Below are positions 23,883-35,382 of a stretch of 64,000 bases of DNA, piece after piece. The stretch's first letter is position 1, and the number at the start of each line of letters is the position of its first letter. The stretch spans positions 3,093,060-3,157,059 of the forward strand of contig NW_003314269.1 of NCBI RefSeq assembly GCF_000143415.4, written 5' to 3'. Source of the DNA: Selaginella moellendorffii. Lineage: Eukaryota; Streptophyta; Lycopodiopsida; Selaginellales; Selaginellaceae. The translations under genes were made by a program, and so were the position numbers. Under the pieces are notes generated by a model. The model was not told where the DNA came from. It made no database searches and saw only the letters and a program-made list of their open reading frames with translations.

Positions 23883-26605
23883 TTGATGGATGAAGAGGAG
23901 CGCCACGATGCCGACAACGAATGCAACGATGACCACGCCGCCGACGATTCCTCCTCGGATGACGAGGAGGAAGAGCCGCGTCTCAAGTACCAGGGCCTAG
24001 GAGGTAGCCTTCTCTCCAGCGACACGATATCATGCATCACCGTCACGCGGATGATTGCGCTGGGGACGCACGGGGGCAGGGTGCATTTGCTGGATTGCCA
24101 AGGTCTCTTATCAGGTTTTTTGGATATAACTTTTTTCCATCCAGGTGAAGAATTTTGCTTCTGAATGCCGTCACTTTGGATCCAAACTACTGCAAAACAA
24201 ATCGTTTTGCTTGTGGGGGACTGGCAGGAAATCTCATACTCAATAATAAAGGCTGGTTTGGTTCATCTAAAGATCAGGTAGCACATTTTCTCCATTTTAT
24301 TTTTAAGTTTTATTATGGTATCTTCTTTTGGGTGTTCCAATCCATGCAGTTAAATGGAGAACGAGCCTTATTGCATATAATGAGGGTGTAAAACCAACCT
24401 GACAGCAGCATCTTACTTTTATTGAAAAACCAAGGTTCCTACTTATATGATATTTCTCTTGTATAGTATATGGTTTTGTTTTTCAGGATGATATGCACTT
24501 GTTAGTTGGCTGGGGAAGTTGCATCAAGATTGTTGTTATCAAAGTGAGAGGAGCTGACTTTCCTGGAGGCCTCCATGCTTTTTTGGGAAAAGGTTTAACC
24601 TTTTCCTGGAGACAAAGTATGTTGAAGTACAACTTGATTATTATATTTGTAATTTAGCTCCATCTGAAGAATTTTGTGTGGTTCACAACAAACTCCTTTG
24701 CAAAACAGGTACATGAATCAATTATATTTTTTCAGTTCACAGTTGGTGAATTGATTTGTCTTGGAATTAACGAATGAGACCTCACCCTGCTAACTAGGTA
24801 CTCAGAGGTTTCCTTTGAGGCCTACTAACTAGGTACTTAGAGGTTTCCTTTGAGGCCTACTAACTAGGTACTCAAAGGTTTCCTTTGAGGCCAGCTTTTT
24901 AGAAGGACTATTCACTTGCAGCGGATGGAAGTTTGAGGCTGTGCTAAAACATGCATCTTAAATTAGAATAAGGGAGAATTGGCAATGTCAATAGATGTGC
25001 TTTCTATACATGGTTATGAGCACTAGAAGGCTCAGGATTATAATCTTGCTCACACTCCATTCTCTGGTATAATAAGATGTTAAAAAGCAATTTTTCATTT
25101 GCATCTCGTGTGTAGGAAGTGGTCATTGGGCTGCTAGAGATGAGCCTTTAATATTACATAGTCTCACCAAAGGACATGGTTGTTGCTTGACAAAGGTTTG
25201 GCTAGAATTATTTGTACAAGTAGCTGATTCCTCTGCTAAAATCTTAACTGGCAGGGATGTGGACTACCAAGTTCTAAGCATAATGCTCTTGTTCTGGCCC
25301 CATTTATATATGAGGTGAGCTTCCGGATGTGCAGCTCATGAGCTCTAACATGGATTATTAAGGTTGTCCTCATTCGGTTGCTTTCAAATCCTGTGCATCA
25401 TGAACCATTCTTAAAGCTGGTTCCAAACTGGCCCTACCCACAATTATATCGACATAATATCTACTGCTGTTGCGTAAGCTAATGTAGGCACTTGCTATTT
25501 TTTACCTTTCTCAGGAACAGCATGAAAACGTGCTAAAGCTATAGCCTTTGATATTATCAAAAAGCACCATCTTTATGATGCTCTTAAAAGCAATATAAAT
25601 TACATTTAAGTTACATGTGTAACTCTTGATTGCTCTTTTAATTAAGCTCGATATAAAAAGAGCCATTGACTTACTTGCTCAACAAAGAGATAAAATTAGC
25701 GCAAGTGAGGTGGTTTCCTCTTTAGACCACTTAATGCAGAACAAGAGTTGGCATTTTTTACATGATTATTTGCATGCTATGAGGAAGAAAGTACTAAGTT
25801 TTAAACTTTATTTTATGGGAAGGTTATAAATTGTTGAATTCAGTTGCAATTATATGCTAAATTTAAACTATAGTTGCTTTTGCTTTTGCTTTTTTGAGCA
25901 ATTAAGTAAAAATAATTTATTTTTATTTTTAAGATATCATATATTTTATACAAGCATATACCATTTGCACAAAGCTAAATTTTGTCAAGGAAAGAGTTTA
26001 TTTGCTGGGTTGAATGGGAAATACTAAAGAAGCTTTAGCTTTGATAATTAATAATCTTAAAAGCATGCAAATGGTAAGTAAAAAAATTCATAACTCAGAA
26101 TAACTACAGGTAGTAGAATTTATGATTTATAGAACGAACTTATTATATGGTCAGATCAACTAAGCTATATTAATGGCTCATATGGTGCAGCTTGGCATGC
26201 TTTTGGAGGATACTATAGGAAATATTAATATAATATAAGTCATAACCAGAATTCCCAAAGACATATTTCTACCATGGTATGACATCTCATAAGGGCAAAT
26301 CTTTGTTTGACATTGGGCTTTTATGCAATTTAAAAGATAAAGTCTTAAAGGTGATCATGGATTACAAGATGGAAATCTCACTCAGGGAGGGTTGTAATAA
26401 CATTCTCAAGGTGAGTGTATCAACAAAAGATAAAAATTCTAGCACTAACACTTGTAAATCTAGGATGAACTCCACAATTCATTGTAGTTCCTTCACAAAG
26501 GTTATGTTTGTAATCAAAAGCTTGTGTTGTATATGTTCAGACCACTAGCAGTAATCATAGTTTTCTGTGGCCACTTTTACCACATTACATGCCTCTAAAA
26601 CTTGT
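23883..26605 (+). pseudogene. VPS41 (HOPS complex subunit) pseudogene
   Basis: VPS41 is a HOPS tethering subunit for vacuole fusion. Exon-like blocks keep the family order. 23883-24100 has an acidic N-terminus, then EEEPRLKYQGLGGS, DTISCITV and MIALGTHGGRVHLLD. 24160-24280 has NAVTLDPNY and GGLAGNLILNNKGWFG. 24485-24545 has LLVGWGSCIKI. 25255-25316 has PSSKHNALVLAPFIYE. 25365-25430 has LLSNPVHHE. 25635-25795 has KLDIKRAIDLLAQQRDKIS and SEVVSSL. 25981-26075 has LLG(stop)MGNTKEALALIIN. 26191 onward has LGMLLEDTIGN. 26320-26410 has MEISLREGCNNILK. 26550-26600 is a RING remnant, VFCGHFYHITC. The WD40 exon between VKNF and AVTLDP is deleted. Nonsense codons TGA 26011-26013 and TAA 26236-26238 interrupt conserved exons. 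Confidence 0.85.
24789..24893 (+). repeat. Three tandem 35-bp repeats
   Basis: The unit ACTAACTAGGTACTCAGAGG plus TTTCCTTTGAGGCCT occurs three times (24789-24823, 24824-24858, 24859-24893) with one or two differences per copy. It lies in a former intron of the VPS41 pseudogene. Confidence 0.85.
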
Positions 26606-28802
26606 TACTTGTGAAGAGTCCTAGTTACTTGCCAAGCATTGAAGAGCAAAGCAAATGGTGCATCATTTGCATTAAATGAAGCCATCAGTAGTAACAAGCC
26701 ACATGTGACAAATGTAATACAACAAATATTACCAATAAATGCAATTTAGGTGGGTGGAAGAAGAATAAAGAAGTGGTAAAGGAGTTGTTTCAATTTTCAT
26801 TTCTATATGAAAATTTACAATTTTTATATAAGTGCTAGGATTTAGAAATTGAAGTCCATGTGGAGTTTATAGCTTTTGTTGGACACACTAACTAAATCTA
26901 AGTACATGTCTAGAATCTTGCATAATCCATCCCATCAACTAAAATATGTCTTTAATGTCTTCTTTGCAAGATGAGATCAGCAATAAACAATCTAATTTCA
27001 AGTCTGTTATTTGTCCATTATTTATTCAAGCTTCAAAAAGAGTGTTAATGTTATATTCCACTCTCTGAGAATGTTATCATTAGTGGTGTGCTTCAGTGCT
27101 CTACATCGCACTTTCTCCAACTCTCTTCCCATATCTTAGAGACAAAAAATTATTGGTACATTATTAATTGACCCAGCTCAATTAGGCTTTAAGTTTTATT
27201 CTTTATACTTTTTACTCCCACAATGATCTCTTGGAAAATTTCAAATTTTCACAACTCCCTTCATTTGTAATTCTCAATGCTAGCTTGAAGTAATTTTAAT
27301 TTGCAATTTTGAATTTTCTTAAGTTGAATTTCATTTTAAAAATAGAGAATCTTCTAATCACAAATAGGCATCCTATTGTTACATTTTTATGATCATAAAA
27401 TTAAGCCATATTTGACTTTTCTTGGTTAAATTTAGACTATACGTGCTGTTCAAGTGACAATATATAGTGGGTTATATTTCTATAATTTTTTGGAAAGCAC
27501 AAGTTAAATGAGTTGTTGGATCTTGTTTAGTATTTTTGATAAAATCCTAAGTTAATGGTCAACTTTTATCTTTAAACTATCGTTAAGCTTATCTTTTAAA
27601 ATACAATGATAACAATTAATTTTATAAATAAATTTATTTTCCTTACTTTATTTAATTGTTGTACTAAATTTAGAAATTTTCTAAATTATTATTCTATATC
27701 AAAAATTATGTTTTATTGTACTCAGAAAAACAATTATATTTTCTTTTAATTAAATTTTTATCTGTTTTGTTTCTTATTTTTATTTAAGTATGCATCTACA
27801 AATTATAAATTTATTTAGAATTACAAATAATTATATAGTAAATATTTACAAATTTTGTTTTTTATTTTACAAAAAAGTTAAAGACTATTGAGTTTGTGAG
27901 GATTTACAATTATATACTGAATTTGAATCATGGTTTGTTTATTTTTTAAGTAATACTAATACTATAGATTTAATAAAATATAATATTTTTTAAATTAATA
28001 TATATTATATATATTAAATATCAATAGAGGGACCTTTACTTTTCCCCACCCATTTACTAGGGTTATCCACTAAAGTTGTATATCCTCTTAAAAGTTGTTT
28101 ATAATGTTAGGGTTTAAAAAATTGAAAATGCATACCGAGTGACAAAGAATGCATGGGATTTTAAATACAAGGATTAAAATAAACTAAAGTGATTTATTTT
28201 TTTTGTTAGTAAAGTGTTGTGAGCACAAATTGCAAATATCTTGGTAAAAAGTCATTTTTATTATAAAATAAATTATTATTTAATTATTTAATATAAATTT
28301 AACTCATATTTACTTTTGTATCCCTTTTTTCATTATTGTTCAATAAAATTTACATCATTTTTTATAAGTTTTATTTAATTTAGTTTTCATATATTTAGTT
28401 TTATTTTTGTTACTACATACATTTTTAAGGATTATGAAATCCAAATAAATAGTTAATAAATTCTTGAAAATTTATATGAAATTCTATATTTTCTTTAAAG
28501 TCATTAATAATTAAAATTATACCATTTGATAGAACAAACATTCACTATGCAACAACAATTTAAAGTTGCATAATTGTTGTACACTTATAATAAAATCATT
28601 TTAAAATATTATAGATTACAAAAGGTTTTATTTCATCACAAAAAACTTCTTTTACTTTAATCTATTTAACATTCAATTATAGCATTTGTAATGTCCAGGT
28701 CACACTATAATTGTTAATTAAAACTACGCTACTATGGCAAGTGAGCAAAGAAAGTGTTTGTTCTAAACGACTCGGGCTGTATCATTTCTAGTGATCCCAG
28801 TG
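26606..28802. other. Very AT-rich gene-free DNA
   Basis: No exon-like or coding segment is visible. The composition is dominated by A and T runs, unlike the GC-balanced genes on either side. It might be decayed mobile-element DNA, but I see no terminal repeats. The right end carries the NUG2 3' UTR. Confidence 0.5.
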
Positions 28803-31170
28803 TCACTGTTGCTCCACTCCTTGTTGCGCCATTCTAAGAGCATCTTCCCACGTAAACTCCTCTTCCACGACTTTGCTGCCGGTCTCCTGCTTTTGCGTCT
28901 CATCGCCTCCTTTCCTTCTCTTGCTCTCTGGTTTCTCATGAATCCTCTTCCCGTTACTTTTCTTGTTCCTTGGTTTCTCCCTGGCCTCTTGCACTTCCAC
29001 TTTCCTGTGCGTTTCCTTATTCTCCTTCCCCCGCTTCCTCTTCTTGCTCCCCGCTTTCTTTAATTCTCTATCGTCATCCTCTTCGTCCGTGTTCCCACCA
29101 TCACTTTGTCCTGCTGCTTCAGCTTCATCTCCCTCATCCCCCATGCCGGCGGCTGGTTTTTCATCCTCCGCGTCATACAAGTTCCTCTGGACTGGCATGT
29201 TCCTCAGCGACTGCTTGCTCACCAGAGCCAGCGTTGAAGCTTCGGCAGAGGGCGCGTTTGCGTCGTCCAAGTGTGGTGGAGGAACAAAAAACGGAATTCT
29301 GCCCCGCTGCCAATCGTAAAGCACCATTTTCGCTGCTGTTTTCAGATCTGGCTCACCCCCCTGTACAAGCTCGAATATCAGGACAAAATGCATTCCAACC
29401 ATGATTACCTTCAGAAGTTTGCCCGTTTGTTGGCACAGCTGAGTGAGGAAGTCCTCATCGTCATTCCAGTCTTGTATCTTGTAAGCTCTCTTTAGATAAT
29501 CCTTCTTCACTCGCTGTAACACCTCTCCTATGTGCTCAGTAGCGTCATCCAGATTTCCCACGCGGACCTTGCAGAGTATGACGATTGTTAGGTGAGAGCG
29601 CAAGAACGCATTTTCTCCTTACCACGCCTTTTAAGACAATGTCAGTTTCGCTGTCATGATTTTGATACACAACACCGGGGCAATCTATAAGGAAAATTCG
29701 TTTCGTCAGTGTTATATACTGCCAGACTTTTGTTTCCCCAGGCAGTGGCGCAACTTTGCAGACCTGCCGAAAGTAGAAATACAGAACAAGTTAAGCTAAA
29801 AAACGGGAAACTCTTTGAAGCTCACATTCTTTGTCCGCAAAGTGTTTATGACTGAAGACTTTCCAACGTTTGGATAGCCAATAAAACCAACTGATATCGC
29901 CTGTTTGTCACTTTTCAACCGAGCAAGTTGTCTCAGCAAAGAGAGAAGAGATCCCTGAAGCGAAAACATGTGAAAAAGTTCAATTATCATACGCATAAAT
30001 CTACCTTGCCAAACGGATTGGTTACGCTCGCGTGGAATGCGAGCGTCGGATATTCACGAGAGAGCACGTGAAGCCATCCTCTTGTAGCCCATGCTGGTAC
30101 TAAATCGCACTGGAAGACAAAGAAAGGAAATGATTTGGAGCCTTAGCTGATGGCAAACCTTGTTGAGAAGAAAAATCAGATGCTTGTGCTTGCAGTTTTC
30201 TCGGAGGTGTTTCTCGAGATGATAGCACCGAGTGCCAGCGGGATCCCTGGCATCCAGCACCTAAAAGACATCATAGACACAGGATTTTATAAGATTCAAA
30301 CAGTCGCAAACCTGGACAACCACGTCAGAAGAGTCAATAACTTTGTATAGTTCCCCCCAGATACGCTTGCTCTGGCCTTTCTCAAACATTGTATGCCTCA
30401 CTTGGTCACGCAAGCCATCCGTTTCGGTCAACGCTGTACTCTTTTTTTTGGTAACATCCTCAAGACTCTTTTCGTGCTCCTCTGAAAGATGTAAGATCAG
30501 AAGGAAGCATGCCAGTATTTCGCTTTCACACACCTTGTGTGTTGGCACATTTTTGCACCAGGCTAGTATAATCATCAACACCGAGTTTGGGACGCTTCCT
30601 TTTCTTCTTGGGACCGAATGTGTCTTCAAACTTTTCGGTATCTAAAAGATGAACCCTCGCTTGCTACAAAGAAAAAAAATTGTCATGCTCCAAGGAATGG
30701 AAGAAAAAAACTTTAGGCAGACCTTTGGTCGATCAGTCAAGAGTGCCATCGGCAATTTCTTCTGCTTTAAAATCACAGTGTAGGCGTTCGACACTCTGGT
30801 ACGCATTTCTTCCCGGAACGTTTCCAGCTCCTTCTGCCCGACGACCCTCGTATTCCCTTCATACCACATTTTTCCCAATCAAGCAAATACATCTTGGAAA
30901 ATTGAGACGAGATCTTCACTCACCAAACCATCGCCTATCGGGCTGAATCCTCGTCGACGGCAGATCCTTGGACTGGAGCTCGTGATGCAAAACCTTGCCC
31001 TTGCTGTCGCGCCGGGGACGAGACTGATACATATTGAGCCGCCGGACGGTCGCGGAGCTGCGCATTCCCGCGGCGCCGGATCCGCCATCGCGCCTGTTTG
31101 CATCGAGCGAATGTTTGGGATTCCCACCGCGCGACGGCGTCCGCGCAGCCTGCTTCTTCGTCTTCGCCAT
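28803..31170 (-). CDS. NUG2: Nucleolar GTP-binding protein 2 (NUG2/NOG2)
   Basis: A circularly permuted YlqF/RbgA-class GTPase needed for 60S ribosomal-subunit maturation in the nucleolus and nucleoplasm. It starts [16 protein letters not shown] and continues [11 protein letters not shown] and [10 protein letters not shown], then [14 protein letters not shown], all hallmarks of the NGP1NT domain. The GTPase motifs come in permuted order: LLNKCD (G4), then GYPNVGKSS (G1), then DCPG (G3). The C-terminus is Lys/Glu-rich (28803-29200), a likely nucleolar-localisation and RNA-binding tail. Six or more short introns interrupt it. A telo-box-like TAGGGTTTA lies at 31193-31201, just above the start, as is common for plant ribosome-biogenesis genes. 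The GrpE gene follows upstream in the same direction. Confidence 0.95.
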
Positions 31171-31281
31171 TTTGCTATGCCCTAAACCTCCCTAGGGTTT
31201 ATACAGAATGTCCTCAAGTTAGATTCCGTTAGGGCAGAAACAAAATTAAACAAAAGCTTATTGCCAAGCAAAAATTTCTCT

Positions 31282-32503
31282 CTAAGCGGCAGCTTCCACG
31301 GCTTTCACTACAGCAACTTCAGCGGGCCTGAGAACTCTTTCGTGGAGTAAGTATCCAACCTGGAAGAACAAACCATCTCCTTAGAAAAACAACCATGGGG
31401 AAGAAAACTCTCGTGGACACCTTGAAAACGTTGGCGACGGTGCCGGCGGGCTTGCTGGGATCAGCAATCTCGCAGACCGCGAGGTGCACGTTTGGATCGA
31501 AAGGCTCGCCAGTCGGGTCGAATCGCTCGACTCCATACTTTTTGAGAACCTGAGGGAGAGAGAGAGAGAGAGCGAATGATAACCGCGGAAACAATCGATC
31601 AAAACTTCTTTTCCATACCTGCATTAGTTGCTTCTCAGTCATCTTCACTCCTGCTAAAAGAGTGTCGAGGAGCTTCTTGGCTTCCTCCGCGTCCTTGGGC
31701 TGTCCAACGGACGACAAAGCTCTCGAGAGATTGTCCGAAACGTCAAGCAAATCCTTCGAAAAGCTCTGGAACAGATCGAAAACTTTGTAAGCCTTGACTC
31801 AACCAAAACAAATGAACAGAAGAAAACGAAGAGAAATCATACCTGGACGGCGAACTTGCGAGAGCTCTCTTGCTCTCGCTTTGCCCTTTCTCTGTAGTTC
31901 TCCAGCTCCGCAAGGCCACGAAGAACACTGTCCTTGAGCTCCTTCACAAGTTCATCCTTTTCCTCGATAATCGAGTCCTTTTCTCGAACCTGCTGCTCGA
32001 ACTTTCTGATCTCTTTCAGCAGCTTCTGCTCGGCTGTCTCGGGCACTTTCTTGTCATCGGCAGCTCCCGGCTTATCACCCGGTTTCCTCTCACCATCGCC
32101 GCCTTTAGCACCACCTTCGCCACCGCTGGCGGCGGCGGCGGCTTTTCCTGTCGCCTTCTTCTCATCCTTCCCAGACTTTGAGACTGGCTCGGTTTTATCC
32201 TCCACTGGGGGCTCCTCGGCCGATCCCGGCCGCCCCTCTTTCGAGGTGGAAGAATTCACGGCTGCAGAAGAAAAATGGGCTGTGTGAAACGATTGTGCCG
32301 GTGAGATCCGTGACGACGGAGGAGGAATGCAAGCAAGCCATTGCTGCAGTTACCACAGTTGTTCTTTAAGATTTTGGAAAAACCCTATTCAATCGAGCTA
32401 CCTGGCGAGGAGAATCGGCTGCCCGGAACGATTGCAGAAGCGACGAGGACGATCTCGTGCGCCTCCAGCCATGCCGCAATAGTGCTCCCACCGCTTGCCT
32501 CAT
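31282..32503 (-). CDS. Mitochondrial GrpE nucleotide-exchange factor (Mge1-like)
   Basis: GrpE releases ADP from mitochondrial or plastid Hsp70. The first exon (from 32503) encodes MRQAVGALLRHGWRRTRSSS, an Arg/Ser-rich presequence that suits mitochondrial import. After an acidic low-complexity linker comes the GrpE coiled coil (KDELVKELKDSVLRGLAELE, with NYRERAKRE) and the head domain: LLDVSDNLSRAL, then GVERFDPTGEPFDPN and a final VANVFKVGYLLHERVLRPAEV. It ends VVKAVEAAA before TAG. The spacing matches other plant GrpE proteins. TAAACCCTAAACC (32528-32540) sits 25 bp above the start. The gene shares a 152-bp divergent promoter with the J-domain/ferredoxin gene, an attractive pairing of two Hsp70 co-chaperone types (inference). 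Confidence 0.94.
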
Positions 32504-32527
32504 TGCGCCGAGAGGAAGAAAACCGCC

Positions 32528-32540
32528 TAAACCCTAAACC
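32528..32540 (-). promoter_or_regulatory. Double telo-box between GrpE and the J-domain gene
   Basis: TAAACCCTAAACC is a two-unit AAACCCTA motif inside the shared 152-bp intergenic region. Telo-boxes are bound by plant TRB-type factors and are enriched near starts of growth-related genes. Confidence 0.5.
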
Positions 32541-32655
32541 CACGCGTGAAGAATCTAGAACAAGCAACTATAGCCGCCCGATCTCGTAACGTTAATCTTG
32601 CCACGTGGACTGTACACGTCAGCTTATTAATATGAAGAGAAATATTCTTGTCACT

Positions 32656-33770
32656 ATGGAGATTTCTCTTTGCTATGGCGGCAATGCGTGGGCTAGACGA
32701 GGCTCTCTAGTGCGCTGCGCGGCTTCTAGGGATGGAAAATCCGGTCTTCTATCGTGGATGAGGAGCGCGGCGCCACACGAGATCTTGGGGCTCTCGGCAG
32801 CGCGAGGATTTGGCTTGGACGATGTCAAGGCGGCATTTCGATCCAAGGTTTGTGAGAGAGAGGCTCTAGGGTTTTGTGTGATGGATTTCGCGGATTTCCA
32901 GGTGAAGGAGTACCACCCGGATGTGTATCGGGGCGCCGAGGATCCGGAGGCCATCACACAGTGCCTGATTCGGGCTTACGAGGTGAGCACATCTTTTGTT
33001 CACTCGTTGGAAAGAGTTTTTGTGATAGAACCTCGGTTAGAAATTCTTTGCAGGAGCTCTCGCTGGAGACTAAACCAAGCATTGGACAAAAGAGGTTCGT
33101 GGTTCTTCTTTTCTCTCCTCGTTCTTTGCTACATTTCGATTGATCAATGCAGGAGATCTCTCGATCCTTTCCAAGAGCCGGAAGGAGAAGCGAATGATAT
33201 CTTTGTGAATGAGCTTCTCTGCATTGGAAAAGGTTCGCAAGCTTTCCTCTTTCGTGTGATTGATCTTAACTTCGTTGTTTTCCTTTGAAAAATCAGCCTG
33301 TCCTTACTCTTGCGTGGAACGAGCTCCATCAGTGTTTAGATACAATCCAGAAACTGGACGAGCTCAAGCTGTTGTTCAAGGTAATCCTTTCTTTGCTTCG
33401 GCATAACTTAAAACGAGCTACTTAGCCTGGTCGAATCCCATCTGTGTGAAAATCCAGGAAGAAGTGGCGACTACTCTGTGCAGCTAGCCGTCGGCCAGTG
33501 CCCGAGAAATTGCATCCACTACGTAACCGAAGAACAAGGGAAAGTCCTGCGAGACTTGCTTCACAGGTAAAACATTAAACTCTTCACGCGTTTTACTTCG
33601 TGGGTTCTTGAATCGTGTGTGGTTTTGCTAGAGCTTCGATCGATCCTTACAACTCCGAGGATTTCACGACGATCCAAGGCCTGATCGCGCGCGCCGCTTA
33701 TGAAAATGGAAGATACAGGGGCCCCAAAAGAAAACCAAAGCGTAGTGACAAAATGGTAGATTACTATTAA
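32656..33770 (+). CDS. Chloroplast-type J-domain plus ferredoxin-like protein
   Basis: Six or so exons encode about 240 residues. The start MEISLCYGGNAWARRG is followed by an Arg/Ser-rich stretch that could be a plastid transit peptide. The J-domain has HEILGLSAARGFGLDDVKAA and EYHPDVYRG with the HPD triplet. After a spacer comes a ferredoxin-like segment: LLCIGKACPYSCVERAP and, later, GQCPRNCIHYV. Plant plastid proteins DJC76, DJC77 and DJC82 combine the same two parts and may link Hsp70 to redox. In the spliced product the first cysteine group reads C-x4-C-x3-C rather than the usual C-x2-C-x2-C, so iron-sulphur binding is uncertain. It ends DKMVDYY before TAA. A closer assignment among the DJC proteins is not possible here. 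Confidence 0.85.
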
Positions 33771-33792
33771 AAATAATTTCTATTTCGCTGAG

Positions 33793-33800
33793 GAATATTC
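33793..33800. promoter_or_regulatory. GAATATTC heat-shock-type motif near APX
   Basis: GAATATTC has the nGAAnnTTCn core of a heat-shock element. It lies about 300 bp upstream of the APX start codon, next to the end of the J-domain gene. Arabidopsis APX1 is known to carry a functional heat-shock element, but a single short match here is only suggestive. Confidence 0.35.
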
Positions 33801-33841
33801 TAATTTGTTCGGCATTAGGGTAAGGTAGATGTTTCTAGAGG

Positions 33842-33872
33842 CAGCCGTCCGATTGGTCAAATCGGACGGCTG
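33842..33872. promoter_or_regulatory. Perfect 13-bp inverted repeat with reverse CCAAT box
   Basis: CAGCCGTCCGATT and its exact complement AATCGGACGGCTG flank the 5-base centre GGTCA. The centre forms ATTGG, a reverse CCAAT box. A half-site GGACGGCTG recurs at about 33920 and CCGTTGGATC at about 33903. The TATA-like TTTAAAAG lies near 33937. It is in the APX promoter, so a dimeric factor site is plausible. Confidence 0.5.
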
Positions 33873-34099
33873 AGGGGCGGTGTCGTAAATATAGCTCTCC
33901 ACCGTTGGATCTAATCTGTCGGGACGGCTGGGATGCTTTAAAAGAGGCTCGTGGCCCTCACACTCCTTTTGTGTTGCTGCTGCGTCTTCGAGGGAAGGGC
34001 GAGGAGAGAAGGCGCATTCTTCGATCGGGATCGTGAATCAGGTAAATCAGCGCTTGCGCTTCGCGATTCCATCCCTCTGACGCCGCTCCTTGGAGTAGG

Positions 34100-35382
34100 A
34101 TGGGAAAATCTTACCCGGCCGTGAGCGAGGAGTACAAGGCCGCCGTGGAGAAGGCCAAGAGGAAGCTCCGCGGCTTCATCGCAGGCAAGATCGGCGGATC
34201 GAAGCTTGAAATTTCTAGTCTTTCTGACCCTTTGTTTCCAATATTTTCTCGCAGAGAAGAACTGTGCGCCATTGATTCTCCGCCTTGCGTAAGTCTCTTG
34301 TCCTCTTTTTCTTTGGTTTCGCCTCTTCTTGTAAAGCTCACGGCTCGCGTTGTGGAATAGATGGCACTCGGCGGGAACTTACGATTGCCAGTCCAAGACC
34401 GGTGGTCCTTTTGGCACCATGAAGCTCGCTGAGGAGCTTGGCCATACCGCGAACAATGGTCTCGACATCGCCGTGAAGCTGCTACAGCCAATCAAGGACC
34501 AGTTCCCCATCTTGAGCTATGGCGACTTCTATCAGGTAAAGACTCGTCTTTGTTTGCTTTCCTTCGTTTGGTTTTTCCCTTTAGTGCTGTGACGCTAGCT
34601 ACCTCGAACGATAGTGTCTGGAATTAGTGCCATTTCGATAAGACTTGGTTCTTATAGATTATTTTTTTACAGCTTGCGGGAGTCGTTGCTGTGGAAGTCA
34701 CTGGTGGCCCCGAGATTCCATTCCATCCCGGGAGAGTGGTGAGTTTTGATATTCGATTTTCAATTGGTTTCTCGTGGAATGATGTAACAAAAGAATGCCT
34801 TGGATGGATACAGGACAAGCCAACATGCCCAATGGAGGGACGGCTTCCAGATGCTACCAAGGGCGCGGATCATCTCAGAGACGTGTTTGTGAAGCATATG
34901 GGTCTCACGGACAAGGACATCGTGGCTCTTTCTGGCGGTCACACTCTGGTAAGCTGTATCAGTCTCAGAGAAAAAAAAATCTTACGAAACTTCGGTGTGT
35001 TTGTCCAGGGAAGAGCACACAAGGAACGATCCGGGTTTGAGGGCCCATGGACGCACAACCCTCTCCAGTTTGACAACTCCTACTTCACGTAAGTCGATCG
35101 ATTTCACTTTTCTTTCTTTCCGATCTAATCGTGTTTGCTCCAGGATACTGCTGAGCGGTGAGCAGGAAGGCATCCTCACTCTCCCAACCGACAAAGTTCT
35201 CGTGGAGGATCCCTCATTCCGCCCGCTCGTGGAGCTCTACGCCAAGGTAAAGAGAAATCTCCGCTTAGAACTCTGCGTGATCAAGAGATAAATCTCACTT
35301 GGAACAGGACGAGGAGGCGTTCTTCAAGGACTACACCGAAGCCCACCTCAAGCTCTCGGAGCTTGGATTCGCCGAGGAGTAA
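34100..35382 (+). CDS. APX: Cytosolic L-ascorbate peroxidase
   Basis: APX reduces hydrogen peroxide with ascorbate in the ascorbate-glutathione cycle. Eight exons (34100-34184, 34255-34288, 34361-34535, 34673-34738, 34814-34948, 35009-35088, 35144-35246, 35308-35382) give 250 residues, the cytosolic length, with no transit peptide or membrane anchor. The distal-site motif is [16 protein letters not shown] with catalytic Arg and His. The proximal haem ligand is His in [23 protein letters not shown] and the C-terminal LSELGFAEE fit cytosolic APX. The first intron (34185-34254) uses a GC donor (CGCAG then GCAAGA): splicing there is required to make GFIAEKNCAP. The upstream region holds a heat-shock-type motif and an inverted repeat. 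Confidence 0.96.

Noticed and set aside
23883-26605. Functional VPS41 gene
   Set aside because: Two conserved blocks contain stop codons and a WD40 exon is missing, so a full product is not possible.
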